From Pseudomonas sp. ICMP22404 (GTDB lineage: Bacteria; Pseudomonadota; Gammaproteobacteria; Pseudomonadales; Pseudomonadaceae), in contig NZ_VCNG01000011.1 of NCBI RefSeq assembly GCF_006227205.1, positions 1 to 64,000 of the forward strand: a stretch of DNA of 64,000 bases. Direction: 5' to 3'. The position numbers and the translations under genes are program-made. This document shows positions 23,641 through 32,845 of the stretch, piece by piece. Position 1 is the first letter of the stretch; the number at the start of each line of letters is the position of its first letter. The notes under the pieces are model-generated. The model worked only from the letters and a program-made list of their open reading frames with translations, was not told the origin of the DNA and did no database searches.

Positions 23641-23669
23641 GCAAAAAGGGGGCTTGGCCCCCTTTTTGC
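23641..23669 (+). terminator. Terminator/attenuator between rpsB and tsf
   Basis: A 13-bp perfect stem GCAAAAAGGGGGC with GCCCCCTTTTTGC and a 3-nt loop. The T5 run is inside the stem, so termination may be partial and allow readthrough into tsf. Confidence 0.8.
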
Positions 23670-23808
23670 CACCTCGAAAACCATTTGTCGCCAGCGCAGC
23701 TACCTGTTTGTAATCTGCCGCGGTCTATAAGCAATGGTTTTCCAGGAAGAATTGATCGCCCGTTCGATCGGGTGGAATGGTTGAAAACCTATCCAAGAGG
23801 ATTTTGAA

Positions 23809-24675
23809 ATGGCAGAGATTACTGCAGCGTTGGTCAAAGAACTGCGCGAGCGTACCGGCGAAGGCATGATGGACTGCAAGAAAGCCTTGACCAAGGCTGG
23901 CGGCGACATCGAGAAAGCCATTGATGACATGCGTGCTTCGGGCGCCATCAAGGCTGCCAAGAAGGCTGGCAACGTTGCCGCTGAAGGCGCAATCGCCATC
24001 AAGGACGACGGCAAGGCCGCCGTTCTGCTGGAAGTGAACTCCCAGACCGACTTCCTGGCTCTGCAGGACGACTTCAAGGCATTCGTCGCTGCCAGCGTCG
24101 ACAAGGCCTTCGCTGACAAACTGACCGACGCAGCTCCGCTGATCGAAGCTCAGGAACAAGCGCGCCTGGTACTGGTTGGCAAGACCGGCGAGAACGTCAA
24201 CATCCGTCGTCTGGTTCGCGTTGAAGGTGACGTGGTGGGTACCTACCTGCACGGCAACAAGATCGGCGTGGCTGTTGTCCTCAAGGGCGGCGACACCGAG
24301 CTGGCGAAAGACATCGCCATGCACGTAGCCGCGACCAACCCTGAGTTCCTGCTGCCTTCGGACGTTTCGGCTGAAGCGATCGAGCGCGAAAAAGGCGTTT
24401 TCCTGCAGTTGAACGAAGAGAAGCTCAAGGGCAAGCCTGCCGACATCGCCGAGAAGATGGTGGCTGGTCGTATCTCCAAGTTCCTGGCCGAAGCCAGCCT
24501 GGTTGAGCAGGCGTTCGTCAAGAACCCTGAAGTCAAGGTCGGTGACCTGGCGAAGAAAGCCGGTGCTGAAATCGTCTCCTTCACCTACTTCAAAGTAGGC
24601 GATGGCATCGAGAAGCCGGTCGACAACTTCGCTGAAGAAGTTGCCGCCCAGGTAGCAGCTGCCAGCAAGCAATAA
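23809..24675 (+). CDS. tsf: Translation elongation factor Ts
   Basis: EF-Ts is the guanine nucleotide exchange factor for EF-Tu. The 288-aa protein has an N-terminal UBA-like domain (MAEITAALVKELRERTGEGM), the EF-Tu-contacting TDFL motif in LEVNSQTDFLALQDDF (about residue 80), two core subdomains and the C-terminal module ending AASKQ. AAGAGG precedes the ATG. It follows rpsB, with an intervening hairpin, and is followed by its own terminator. Confidence 0.98.
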   Translation: MAEITAALVKELRERTGEGMMDCKKALTKAGGDIEKAIDDMRASGAIKAAKKAGNVAAEGAIAIKDDGKAAVLLEVNSQTDFLALQDDFKAFVAASVDKAFADKLTDAAPLIEAQEQARLVLVGKTGENVNIRRLVRVEGDVVGTYLHGNKIGVAVVLKGGDTELAKDIAMHVAATNPEFLLPSDVSAEAIEREKGVFLQLNEEKLKGKPADIAEKMVAGRISKFLAEASLVEQAFVKNPEVKVGDLAKKAGAEIVSFTYFKVGDGIEKPVDNFAEEVAAQVAAASKQ

Positions 24676-24700
24676 GACAGGTTTTTACAACTGTCGCCCA

Positions 24701-24735
24701 GAAGAGGCTGCCCGCTCACGCGCGCAGCCTCTTTT
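24701..24735 (+). terminator. Rho-independent terminator of tsf
   Basis: AAGAGGCTGC pairs with GCAGCCTCTT across a 12-nt loop, with the stem running into TTTTC. Confidence 0.8.
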
Positions 24736-24767
24736 CGGATAAGGATGCCGATTTTTATTGGTTTCCT

Positions 24768-24798
24768 GTCGGAACTGGCTTACAAAGCCGTGTTCCGA
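24768..24798. other. Hairpin upstream of pyrH
   Basis: TCGGAAC and GTTCCGA form an outer 7-bp stem with GGCTT/AGCC inside. It lies about 90 bp before pyrH in a promoter-bearing gap and could act in the leader or as a protein site. No known motif was matched. Confidence 0.35.
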
Positions 24799-24886
24799 TG
24801 GCGCTGTGTCAGCGTCACGCTAGAGTGAGAGCAGGCTGCAAACAGTCTGCCAAGAATTTTCAAATACGCCGCAGGAGAGATTCGCA

Positions 24887-25630
24887 ATGGCTCAGCAGGG
24901 CAGTGGTTATCAGGCTCGCTATAAACGCATTCTACTCAAGCTTAGCGGCGAGGCCCTGATGGGCTCGGAAGAGTTCGGGATCGATCCGAAGGTGCTGGAC
25001 CGCATGGCCCTCGAAGTGGGTCAGTTGGTCGGTATCGGCGTTCAGGTCGGCCTGGTCATCGGCGGCGGCAACCTGTTCCGTGGTGCAGCGCTGAGCGCGG
25101 CCGGCATGGATCGGGTTACAGGCGACCACATGGGCATGCTGGCCACTGTGATGAACGCCCTGGCTATGCGCGACGCCTTGGAGCGTGCCAATATCTCGGC
25201 CATCGTGATGTCGGCTATTTCCATGGTTGGCGTGACCGATCACTACGATCGCCGCAAAGCCATGCGCCACCTCAACTCCAAGGAAGTGGTGATTTTTGCC
25301 GCTGGTACCGGTAATCCGTTCTTCACCACGGATTCGGCGGCCTGCCTGCGAGCGATCGAAATCGATGCCGATGTCGTGCTCAAGGCAACCAAGGTCGATG
25401 GTGTCTACACTGCTGACCCGTTCAAGGACCCGCATGCCGAGAAGTTCGATCATCTGACCTACGATGAAGTGCTGGATCGCAAGCTCGGTGTCATGGATCT
25501 GACGGCTATCTGCCTGTGCCGCGACCATAAGATGCCGCTGCGCGTCTTCAACATGAACAAGCCCGGCGCCCTGTTGAACATCGTGCATGGCGGCGCCGAA
25601 GGAACCCTGATCGAGGAAGTTCAACAATGA
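24887..25630 (+). CDS. pyrH: Uridylate kinase (UMP kinase)
   Basis: PyrH phosphorylates UMP to UDP; bacterial enzymes are hexamers of the amino-acid kinase fold, activated by GTP and inhibited by UTP. The 247-aa sequence shows RILLKLSGEALMG, the glycine loop VIGGGNLFRGAAL, GVTDHYDRRKAMRHL, and GTGNPFFTTDSAACLRAIE. AGGAGAG precedes the ATG. Its stop overlaps the frr start (ATGA), beginning a tightly packed run through frr, uppS, cdsA and dxr. Confidence 0.97.
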   Translation: MAQQGSGYQARYKRILLKLSGEALMGSEEFGIDPKVLDRMALEVGQLVGIGVQVGLVIGGGNLFRGAALSAAGMDRVTGDHMGMLATVMNALAMRDALERANISAIVMSAISMVGVTDHYDRRKAMRHLNSKEVVIFAAGTGNPFFTTDSAACLRAIEIDADVVLKATKVDGVYTADPFKDPHAEKFDHLTYDEVLDRKLGVMDLTAICLCRDHKMPLRVFNMNKPGALLNIVHGGAEGTLIEEVQQ

Positions 25631-26184
25631 TCAACGAAATCAAGAAAGACGCCCAAGCGCGTATGCAGAAATCCCTGGAGTCCCTGAGTCACGCGTTTGG
25701 CCAGATTCGTACCGGCAAGGCGCACCCGAGCATCCTGGGCAGCGTGATGGTTCCTTACTATGGCACCGACACCCCTATCAGTGGCGTCGCCAACATCACC
25801 GTGAAGGATTCGCGCACCCTGCAAGTGGTGGCCTTTGAGCGCAACATGCTCGCGGCGGTCGACAAGGCGATCCAGAGCGCTGGTCTGAACCTCAACCCGA
25901 CCAACCTGGGCGAGTTGTTGCTGATCTCCATGCCTGCCCTGACCGAAGAAACCCGCAAGGGCTTTACCAAGCAGGCGCGCAGCGCGGCCGAGGATGCTCG
26001 GGTTGCCGTGCGCAATATCCGACGCGATGCCCTGGGCGAGCTGAAGAAGCTGGTCAAGGACAAGGAAATCAGCGAAGACGAAGAGCGTCGCGCAGCGGCC
26101 GATATCCAGAAACTGACCGACAAGGCAGAGGCTGATATTGATGCGGCCACCAAGCAAAAAGAAGCGGACCTGATGGCCGTATAA
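25627..26184 (+). CDS. frr: Ribosome recycling factor
   Basis: RRF splits post-termination ribosomes together with EF-G. The 185-aa length is exactly the family's. The conserved N-terminal stretch FGQIRTGKAHPSILG, VPYYGTDTPISGVANI and the C-terminal helix region VRNIRRDALGELKKLVKD are present. Its start codon overlaps the pyrH stop, and uppS begins 13 bp downstream. Confidence 0.98.
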   Translation: MINEIKKDAQARMQKSLESLSHAFGQIRTGKAHPSILGSVMVPYYGTDTPISGVANITVKDSRTLQVVAFERNMLAAVDKAIQSAGLNLNPTNLGELLLISMPALTEETRKGFTKQARSAAEDARVAVRNIRRDALGELKKLVKDKEISEDEERRAAADIQKLTDKAEADIDAATKQKEADLMAV

Positions 26185-26196
26185 GGGTCTCGTTTC

Positions 26197-26952
26197 ATGG
26201 ATAAGACCAAGCAGGCCGCGTCGTTCGCGGTGCCACGCCACGTAGCGATCATCATGGACGGCAATAACCGCTGGGCCAAGAAGCGCTTCATGCCCGGTGT
26301 CGCCGGGCACAAGGCGGGGGTCGATGCGGTTCGCGCGGTCATCGAAGTGTGCGCCGAGGCTGGCGTCGAGGTGCTGACCCTGTTCGCTTTCTCCAGCGAA
26401 AACTGGCAGCGCCCGGCCGACGAGGTCAGCGCCTTGATGGAGTTGTTCCTCAAGGCTCTGCGTCGTGAGGCCAAGCGTCTCAACGAGAACAGCATCAGCC
26501 TGCGTATCATTGGTGATCGCTCACGCTTTCATCCGGAGTTGCAGGCCGCGATGCGCGAGGCCGAGGCCGCGACGGCCGGTGCTGATCGGTTTGTCCTGCA
26601 GATCGCCGCCAACTACGGCGGTCAGTGGGACATTGCCCAGGCAGCCCAGCGGCTGGCGCGGGAAGTCCAGGCCGGGCACCTGCGGCCGGAGGACATCACG
26701 CCTGAACTGCTGCAGACCTGTCTGGCTACGGGTGACCTGCCGCTGCCGGATCTGTGTATCCGCACCGGTGGCGAGCATCGCATCAGCAATTTTCTCCTTT
26801 GGCAGCTGGCTTACGCCGAGCTGTACTTCTCCGACCTGTTCTGGCCGGACTTCAAACACGAAGCCATGCGCGTTGCGCTGGCCGATTTCGCTTCCCGTCA
26901 GCGTCGTTTCGGTAAAACGAGCGAGCAGATCGAAGCTGGGGCCCGGGTTTAA
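26197..26952 (+). CDS. uppS: Undecaprenyl diphosphate synthase
   Basis: UppS condenses eight IPP units onto farnesyl diphosphate to give the C55 carrier lipid precursor for peptidoglycan and O-antigen. The 251-aa cis-prenyltransferase shows the catalytic Asp in AIIMDGNNRWAKKR, the FAFSSENWQRPADEV region, and the C-terminal RTGGEHRISNFLLWQLAYAE block. Its stop and the cdsA start share one base (TAATG). Confidence 0.97.
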   Translation: MDKTKQAASFAVPRHVAIIMDGNNRWAKKRFMPGVAGHKAGVDAVRAVIEVCAEAGVEVLTLFAFSSENWQRPADEVSALMELFLKALRREAKRLNENSISLRIIGDRSRFHPELQAAMREAEAATAGADRFVLQIAANYGGQWDIAQAAQRLAREVQAGHLRPEDITPELLQTCLATGDLPLPDLCIRTGGEHRISNFLLWQLAYAELYFSDLFWPDFKHEAMRVALADFASRQRRFGKTSEQIEAGARV

Positions 26953-27758
26953 TGCTCAAACAACGAATCATCACTGCACTGATCCTGTTGCCCATCGCCC
27001 TGTGCGGTTTCTTCCTGCTTGACGGTGCGGGCTTTGCCCTGTTCATCGGGCTGGTCGTAACGTTGGGGGCATGGGAGTGGGCGCGGCTGGCCGGTTTTGC
27101 CGCGCAGTCGGCCCGTGTGACCTACGCCGCAGTCGTGGCGGCCATGCTGTTCATCATGTATGTGGTACCCGGTCTTGCACCCTGGGTGCTGGGCGCTTCG
27201 GTGCTGTGGTGGGCGACGGCGACCTTCCTGGTGTTGACCTACCCCCGCACGACCCATCATTGGGCCAATGCCGCGACCAAGCTGATGATCGGTCTCTTGA
27301 TCCTGTTGCCGGCCTGGCAGGGTCTTATCTGGATCAAGCAAGGCGCGCTGGGCAACTGGCAGATCATGGCCGTGATGGTGCTGGTCTGGGGCGCCGATGT
27401 CGGGGCCTACTTCTCCGGCAAGGCGTTCGGCAAGCGCAAGCTCGCACCTCAGGTCAGTCCTGGCAAGAGCTGGGAAGGGGTCTACGGTGGTCTCGCTCTG
27501 AGCCTGGTGATTACGACCGTCGTCGGCGTTGCACGGGAATGGACGGCCGGCCAATTGCTGATCGGCCTGTTTGGCGCCGCCCTGATTGTCTTCGTCTCGG
27601 TGGTCGGGGACCTGACCGAAAGCATGTTCAAGCGCCAGTCCGGGATCAAGGACAGTAGCAATCTGCTGCCTGGCCATGGCGGCGTGCTGGATCGTATCGA
27701 CAGCCTTACCGCTGCGGTCCCGATCTTCGCTGTGCTGCTGTGGATGGCGGCATCGTGA
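26952..27758 (+). CDS. cdsA: Phosphatidate cytidylyltransferase
   Basis: CdsA makes CDP-diacylglycerol from phosphatidate and CTP for all phospholipid classes. The 268-aa polytopic membrane protein has about seven or eight hydrophobic helices, and the C-terminal family signature is clear: SMFKRQSGIKDSSNLLPGHG followed by GVLDRIDSL, with the conserved Lys-Asp and Asp-Arg-x-Asp. It is coupled to uppS upstream and overlaps the GTG start of dxr downstream. Confidence 0.96.
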   Translation: MLKQRIITALILLPIALCGFFLLDGAGFALFIGLVVTLGAWEWARLAGFAAQSARVTYAAVVAAMLFIMYVVPGLAPWVLGASVLWWATATFLVLTYPRTTHHWANAATKLMIGLLILLPAWQGLIWIKQGALGNWQIMAVMVLVWGADVGAYFSGKAFGKRKLAPQVSPGKSWEGVYGGLALSLVITTVVGVAREWTAGQLLIGLFGAALIVFVSVVGDLTESMFKRQSGIKDSSNLLPGHGGVLDRIDSLTAAVPIFAVLLWMAAS

Positions 27759-28945
27759 GTCGTCCTCAGCAGATCACGGTCCTGGGCGCTACCGGTTCGA
27801 TTGGCCTGAGTACGCTGGACGTCATCGGCCGGCACCCGGAGCGCTACCAGGTCTTCGCTCTCAGCGGCTTTACGCGCCTGAGCGAGCTGCTGGCGTTGTG
27901 CATCCGTCACACCCCTCGGTTTGCCGTGGTGCCCGAAGCCGGTGTGGCGCGAGCACTGCAGGATGACCTGCGTGCCGCTGGCCTGCAAACCCGCGTGCTG
28001 GTGGGCGAGGAGGGCCTGTGCGAAGTGGCCTCCGATCCTGAAGTCGATGCGGTGATGGCGGCGATTGTCGGCGCTGCGGGTCTGCGCCCGACGCTGGCTG
28101 CGGTGGAGGCCGGCAAGAAGATCCTGTTGGCCAACAAGGAAGCGCTGGTCATGTCCGGCGCGTTGTTCATGCAGGCTGTAGGCAAAAGTGGTTCGGTACT
28201 GCTGCCGATCGACAGCGAACACAATGCGATCTTTCAATGCATGCCGCGGGATTTTTCCCGTGGCCTGGGTGCCGTGGGGGTCCGGCGGATCTTGCTGACG
28301 GCTTCCGGTGGCCCGTTCCGGCAGACACCGCTGTCAGAATTGGAGCATGTTTCACCCGAACAGGCCTGTGCACATCCGAATTGGTCCATGGGACGCAAGA
28401 TTTCCGTGGATTCGGCCAGCATGATGAACAAGGGGCTTGAGCTGATCGAGGCCTGCTGGCTTTTCGATGCCAGGCCGTCCCAGGTCGAGGTGGTGATTCA
28501 TCCGCAGAGTGTGATTCACTCGCTGGTGGACTATGTAGACGGTTCGGTGCTGGCCCAATTGGGTAACCCGGACATGCGCACGCCCATCGCCAATGCGCTG
28601 GCCTGGCCGGATCGAATCGATTCGGGTGTGGCGCCGCTGGACCTGTTCGCTATCGCCCGCCTGGATTTCCAGGCGCCCGATGAGCAACGCTTCCCTTGCC
28701 TGCGCCTGGCGCGGCAGGCGGCCGAGGCGGGCGACAGTGCCCCGGCCATGCTAAACGCCGCCAATGAGGTGGCGGTGGCCGCGTTTCTTGATGGACGTGT
28801 CCGTTACCTCGAGATCGCGAGTATCATCGAGGAAGTCTTGAATCTCGAGGCCGTGGTTGCCCTCGATGATCTCGACGCAGTATTCACCGTGGATGCCCGG
28901 GCCCGCGAGCTGGCGGGTCAATGGTTGAAGCGCCACGGACGCTGA
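27755..28945 (+). CDS. dxr: 1-deoxy-D-xylulose-5-phosphate reductoisomerase, GTG start
   Basis: Dxr (IspC) converts DXP to MEP with NADPH, the first committed step of the MEP isoprenoid route; ispD and ispF are also in this window. The 396-aa protein shows the NADPH loop TVLGATGSIGLSTLDVI, LLANKEALVMSG, the metal/substrate block PIDSEHNAIFQC and LTASGGPFR, and NWSMGRKISVDSASMMNKG. I place the start at GTG 27755 (SRPQQITVLGATG), which overlaps the cdsA stop as GTGA and gives the length of the P. aeruginosa protein; an ATG five codons earlier lies deeper inside cdsA. Confidence 0.96.
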   Translation: MSRPQQITVLGATGSIGLSTLDVIGRHPERYQVFALSGFTRLSELLALCIRHTPRFAVVPEAGVARALQDDLRAAGLQTRVLVGEEGLCEVASDPEVDAVMAAIVGAAGLRPTLAAVEAGKKILLANKEALVMSGALFMQAVGKSGSVLLPIDSEHNAIFQCMPRDFSRGLGAVGVRRILLTASGGPFRQTPLSELEHVSPEQACAHPNWSMGRKISVDSASMMNKGLELIEACWLFDARPSQVEVVIHPQSVIHSLVDYVDGSVLAQLGNPDMRTPIANALAWPDRIDSGVAPLDLFAIARLDFQAPDEQRFPCLRLARQAAEAGDSAPAMLNAANEVAVAAFLDGRVRYLEIASIIEEVLNLEAVVALDDLDAVFTVDARARELAGQWLKRHGR

Positions 28946-28997
28946 GGCTGCGGTACGTTAGCCGGGGCTGCCCTGGACAGGATTGCGGAGAAAACAG

Positions 28998-30350
28998 ATG
29001 AGCGCGCTCTATATGATTGTCGGCACCCTGGTTGCGTTGGGTGTGCTGGTCACTTTTCACGAATTCGGTCATTTCTGGGTCGCCCGTCGCTGTGGCGTGA
29101 AGGTCCTGCGTTTTTCCGTCGGCTTTGGCATGCCCTTGCTGCGCTGGCATGACAAGAAGGGCACCGAATTCGTTGTGGCCGCCATCCCGCTGGGCGGCTA
29201 CGTGAAAATGCTCGACGAGCGTGAAGGTGAAGTGCCCGCCGATCAGCTTGATCAATCCTTCAATCGCAAGACTGTCCGGCAGCGCATCGCCATCGTAGCG
29301 GCGGGGCCGATCGCCAACTTCCTGCTGGCCATGGTGTTCTTCTGGGCGCTGGCCATGTTGGGTAGCGAGCAGGTACGTCCTGTCATCGGCGCGGTCGAGG
29401 CCGGCAGCGTTGCGGCCCGGGCGGGATTGAGCGCGGGTGAGGAAATCGTTGCCATTGACGGCGAGCCGACTTCCGGTTGGGCTGCCGTCAACCTGCAACT
29501 CGTGCGTCGGCTGGGTGAGAGCGGTTCGTTGCAGTTGATGGTGCGCGAGCAAGGCTCGACGACGGATTCTCCTCGGGAACTGGTATTGGATAACTGGCTC
29601 AAGGGGGCCGATGAGCCGGATCCGATCCGCTCCCTGGGTATCCGACCCTGGCGTCCGGCATTGCCTCCGGTGTTGGCCGAGCTCGATCCGAAGGGGCCGG
29701 CGCAGGCGGCTGGGCTGAAGACCGGTGATCGCCTGTTGGCCCTCGATGGTCAGTCGGTCAATGACTGGCAGCAGGTGGTCGACGCGGTTCGTGTACGTCC
29801 TGATACCAAAATTGTGCTGCACGTCGAGCGCGACGGTGCTCCAATCGACGTCCCGGTGACCCTGGCCGCTCGCGGCGAGAGCAAGACGCCAGCGGGTTAC
29901 CTGGGGGCGGGCGTCAAGGCTGTCGATTGGCCACCGGAGATGATCCGCGAGGTCAGTTTTGGTCCGGTCGCAGCGATTGGCGAGGGTGCGCGTCGTACCT
30001 GGACCATGAGTGTCCTGACCCTCGACTCACTGAAGAAAATGTTGTTCGGCGAGCTCTCGGTAAAAAACTTGAGTGGACCGATAACCATTGCTAAAGTGGC
30101 GGGCGCTTCTGCCCAGTCGGGCGTTGCTGATTTCCTGAATTTCCTTGCTTATCTGAGCATTAGCCTGGGGGTTCTGAATTTGCTGCCCATCCCGGTACTG
30201 GATGGGGGGCATCTGCTGTTTTATCTGATCGAGTGGGCGCGTGGTCGTCCCTTGTCGGATCGGGTTCAAGGTTGGGGGATACAGATTGGTATCAGCTTGG
30301 TGGTCGGGGTGATGTTGCTTGCCTTGGTCAACGATCTGGGTCGTCTGTAA
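28998..30350 (+). CDS. rseP: Site-2 RIP metalloprotease RseP
   Basis: RseP (MucP) cleaves the anti-sigma factor RseA/MucA in the membrane to release the envelope-stress sigma factor AlgU. The 450-aa membrane protein has the zinc motif HEFGH in TM1 (VLVTFHEFGHFWVARR), two tandem periplasmic PDZ domains (about 110-200 and 205-300, e.g. GSVAARAGLSAGEEIVAIDG), and the C-terminal NLLPIPVLDGGHL that supplies the third zinc ligand. GCGGAG precedes ATG 28998, six codons inside the longest frame. It directly precedes bamA, the gamma-proteobacterial order. Confidence 0.97.
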   Translation: MSALYMIVGTLVALGVLVTFHEFGHFWVARRCGVKVLRFSVGFGMPLLRWHDKKGTEFVVAAIPLGGYVKMLDEREGEVPADQLDQSFNRKTVRQRIAIVAAGPIANFLLAMVFFWALAMLGSEQVRPVIGAVEAGSVAARAGLSAGEEIVAIDGEPTSGWAAVNLQLVRRLGESGSLQLMVREQGSTTDSPRELVLDNWLKGADEPDPIRSLGIRPWRPALPPVLAELDPKGPAQAAGLKTGDRLLALDGQSVNDWQQVVDAVRVRPDTKIVLHVERDGAPIDVPVTLAARGESKTPAGYLGAGVKAVDWPPEMIREVSFGPVAAIGEGARRTWTMSVLTLDSLKKMLFGELSVKNLSGPITIAKVAGASAQSGVADFLNFLAYLSISLGVLNLLPIPVLDGGHLLFYLIEWARGRPLSDRVQGWGIQIGISLVVGVMLLALVNDLGRL

Positions 30351-30370
30351 CGCTTCGCTGAATTGCGAAT

Positions 30371-30395
30371 CTGCCGCATTTTGCGGCAGTTTGTT
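30371..30395 (+). terminator. Hairpin with T-rich tail between rseP and bamA
   Basis: CTGCCGCA and TGCGGCAG form an 8-bp stem with a 3-nt loop, followed by TTTGTTTATT. It resembles a rho-independent terminator or attenuator that would separate bamA output from the upstream run. Confidence 0.65.
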
Positions 30396-30424
30396 TATTG
30401 CCAGTTGGAATAAGAAAGGACTTC

Positions 30425-32800
30425 ATGAAACGTCTGCTGCTAACCGCGGTGTTTACCGTGTTGATGATCGCCGAAGTTCACGCCGAGTCCTTCACTATCT
30501 CTGATATTCGTGTCAACGGCCTCCAGCGGGTTTCCGCGGGTAGCGTCTTTGGTGCCTTGCCGTTGAACGTCGGCGAGCAGGCGGATGATCGGCGCCTGGT
30601 GGAGTCCACTCGTGCGCTGTTCAAGACCGGTTTCTTTCAGGATATCCAGCTGGGCCGTGACGGTAACGTCCTGGTCATTACGGTCGTCGAGCGGCCGTCA
30701 GTCGCCAGCATCGAGATCGAAGGCAACAAGGCGATCTCCACTGAAGACCTGATGAAAGGCCTCAAGCAGTCCGGCCTGGCCGAAGGCGAGATCTTCCAGC
30801 GCGCGACCCTCGAAGGTGTGCGTAACGAACTGCAGCGCCAGTACGTCGCCCAGGGTCGCTATTCGGCCACCGTCGACACCGAAGTGGTGCCGCAGCCACG
30901 TAACCGTGTGGGCCTGAAGGTCAACATCAACGAAGGCACCGTGGCAGCCATCCAGCACATCAACGTGGTGGGCAACACGGTTTTCCCCGACGAAGACCTG
31001 ATCGACCTATTCGAACTCAAGACCACCAACTGGCTGTCGTTCTTCAAGAACGATGACAAGTACGCCCGTGAAAAACTCTCCGGTGACCTGGAGCGCCTGC
31101 GTTCCTACTACCTGGACCGTGGCTACATCAACATGGACATCGCTTCGACCCAGGTGTCCATTACCCCGGACAAGAAGCACGTCTACATCACCGTCAACGT
31201 CAACGAAGGCGAGAAGTACACGGTTCGCGACGTCAAGCTCAGCGGTGACCTGAAGGTGCCTGAAGACCAGGTCAAGTCGTTGCTGCTGGTACAGAAAGGC
31301 CAGGTGTTCTCGCGCAAGCTGATGACCACCACGTCCGAACTGATCACCCGCCGCCTGGGTAACGAAGGCTATACCTTTGCCAACGTCAACGGCGTGCCGC
31401 AACCACATGATGAAGACCACACCGTCGACATCACCTTCGCCGTGGACCCGGGCAAGCGTGCCTACGTCAATCGCATCAACTTCCGTGGCAACACCAAGTC
31501 CGAGGACGAGGTGCTGCGTCGTGAAATGCGCCAGATGGAAGGTGGCTGGGCTTCGACCTACCTGATCGACCAGTCCAAGACCCGTCTGGAGCGCCTGGGC
31601 TTCTTCAAGGAAGTCAACGTCGAGACTCCCGCGGTGCCGGGCGTCGACGACCAGGTCGATGTGAACTACAGCGTCGAAGAGCAGGCTTCCGGCTCGATCA
31701 CCGCCAGTGTCGGTTTTGCCCAGAGCGCCGGCCTGATCCTCGGTGGCTCGATTACCCAGAACAACTTCCTGGGTACCGGTAACAAGGTCAGCATCGGCCT
31801 GACCCGCAGTGAATACCAGACCCGCTACAATTTCGGTTTCGTGGACCCCTACTGGACTGCCGACGGTGTGAGCCTGGGCTACAACGCCTTCTATCGCACC
31901 ACCGACTATGACGAGCTCGACTCCGATATCTCCAGCTATGCGGTGGACAGCTATGGTGTCGGCGCCAACATCGGTTATCCGATCAGCGAGACCTCGCGCC
32001 TGACGTTCGGTCTGACTGCCCAGCAGGACAAGATCAACACCGGTAGATACACCGTCGACGAGATCTTCGATTTCGTTAACAAGGAAGGCGACAGCTACCT
32101 GAACTTCAAGGCGTCTGCCGGCTGGTCCGAATCGACCCTGAACAAGGGCGTGCTGGCGACACGTGGTCATTCCCAGAGCCTGGTTCTGGAAACCACCACG
32201 CCTGGCAGTGACCTGTCGTTCTTCAAGCTCGACTATCGCGGCCAGCTGTTCCAGCCGTTGACCGACACCTACACCATGCGCCTGCATACCGAACTGGGCT
32301 ATGGTGATGGCTACGGGTCGACCGATGGCTTGCCGTTCTACGAGAACTATTACGCAGGTGGTTTCAACTCGGTACGTGGTTTCAAGGACAGTACCCTGGG
32401 CCCACGCAGCACCCCGAGCAAGGGCACCAACCCGGGTACCGTAGCCGACCCGGATCAGGACCCACTGCCGTTTGGTGGCAACGTACTCATCCAGGGTGGT
32501 CTTGAAGTTCTGTTCCCGATGCCGTTCGTCAAGGATCAGCGCTCGCTGCGGACCTCGGTATTCTGGGATGTGGGTAACGTCTTCGACTCCAAGTGCAGCG
32601 ACACCACCAACACTAACGGCACCAAGTCCAACACTCAGTGCAACGACATCAGCCTCAGCAACATGGCCAGTTCCGTTGGTGTAGGCGTGACCTGGGTTAC
32701 CGCGCTCGGTCCTTTGAGCTTCGCGCTGGCGATGCCGATCAAGAAACCGGATGACGCTGAAACCCAAGTGTTCCAATTCTCCCTCGGCCAGACGTTCTAA
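30425..32800 (+). CDS. bamA: Outer membrane protein assembly factor BamA
   Basis: BamA is the essential Omp85 core of the machine that folds beta-barrel proteins into the outer membrane. The 791-aa precursor begins with a signal peptide (MKRLLLTAVFTVLMIAEVHA), then five POTRA domains to about residue 420, then a 16-strand barrel. The Omp85 loop-6 motif VRGF is seen in GGFNSVRGFKDSTLG (about 650), and the last residues FQFSLGQTF give the C-terminal aromatic assembly signal. ATG 30425 follows AAGAAAGG. skp lies 45 bp downstream; the lipid A genes follow. Confidence 0.98.
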   Translation: MKRLLLTAVFTVLMIAEVHAESFTISDIRVNGLQRVSAGSVFGALPLNVGEQADDRRLVESTRALFKTGFFQDIQLGRDGNVLVITVVERPSVASIEIEGNKAISTEDLMKGLKQSGLAEGEIFQRATLEGVRNELQRQYVAQGRYSATVDTEVVPQPRNRVGLKVNINEGTVAAIQHINVVGNTVFPDEDLIDLFELKTTNWLSFFKNDDKYAREKLSGDLERLRSYYLDRGYINMDIASTQVSITPDKKHVYITVNVNEGEKYTVRDVKLSGDLKVPEDQVKSLLLVQKGQVFSRKLMTTTSELITRRLGNEGYTFANVNGVPQPHDEDHTVDITFAVDPGKRAYVNRINFRGNTKSEDEVLRREMRQMEGGWASTYLIDQSKTRLERLGFFKEVNVETPAVPGVDDQVDVNYSVEEQASGSITASVGFAQSAGLILGGSITQNNFLGTGNKVSIGLTRSEYQTRYNFGFVDPYWTADGVSLGYNAFYRTTDYDELDSDISSYAVDSYGVGANIGYPISETSRLTFGLTAQQDKINTGRYTVDEIFDFVNKEGDSYLNFKASAGWSESTLNKGVLATRGHSQSLVLETTTPGSDLSFFKLDYRGQLFQPLTDTYTMRLHTELGYGDGYGSTDGLPFYENYYAGGFNSVRGFKDSTLGPRSTPSKGTNPGTVADPDQDPLPFGGNVLIQGGLEVLFPMPFVKDQRSLRTSVFWDVGNVFDSKCSDTTNTNGTKSNTQCNDISLSNMASSVGVGVTWVTALGPLSFALAMPIKKPDDAETQVFQFSLGQTF

Positions 32801-32845
32801 GCGTCTGACCCAAGATAACGACAATGGATTTTGTAGGAGTACATC

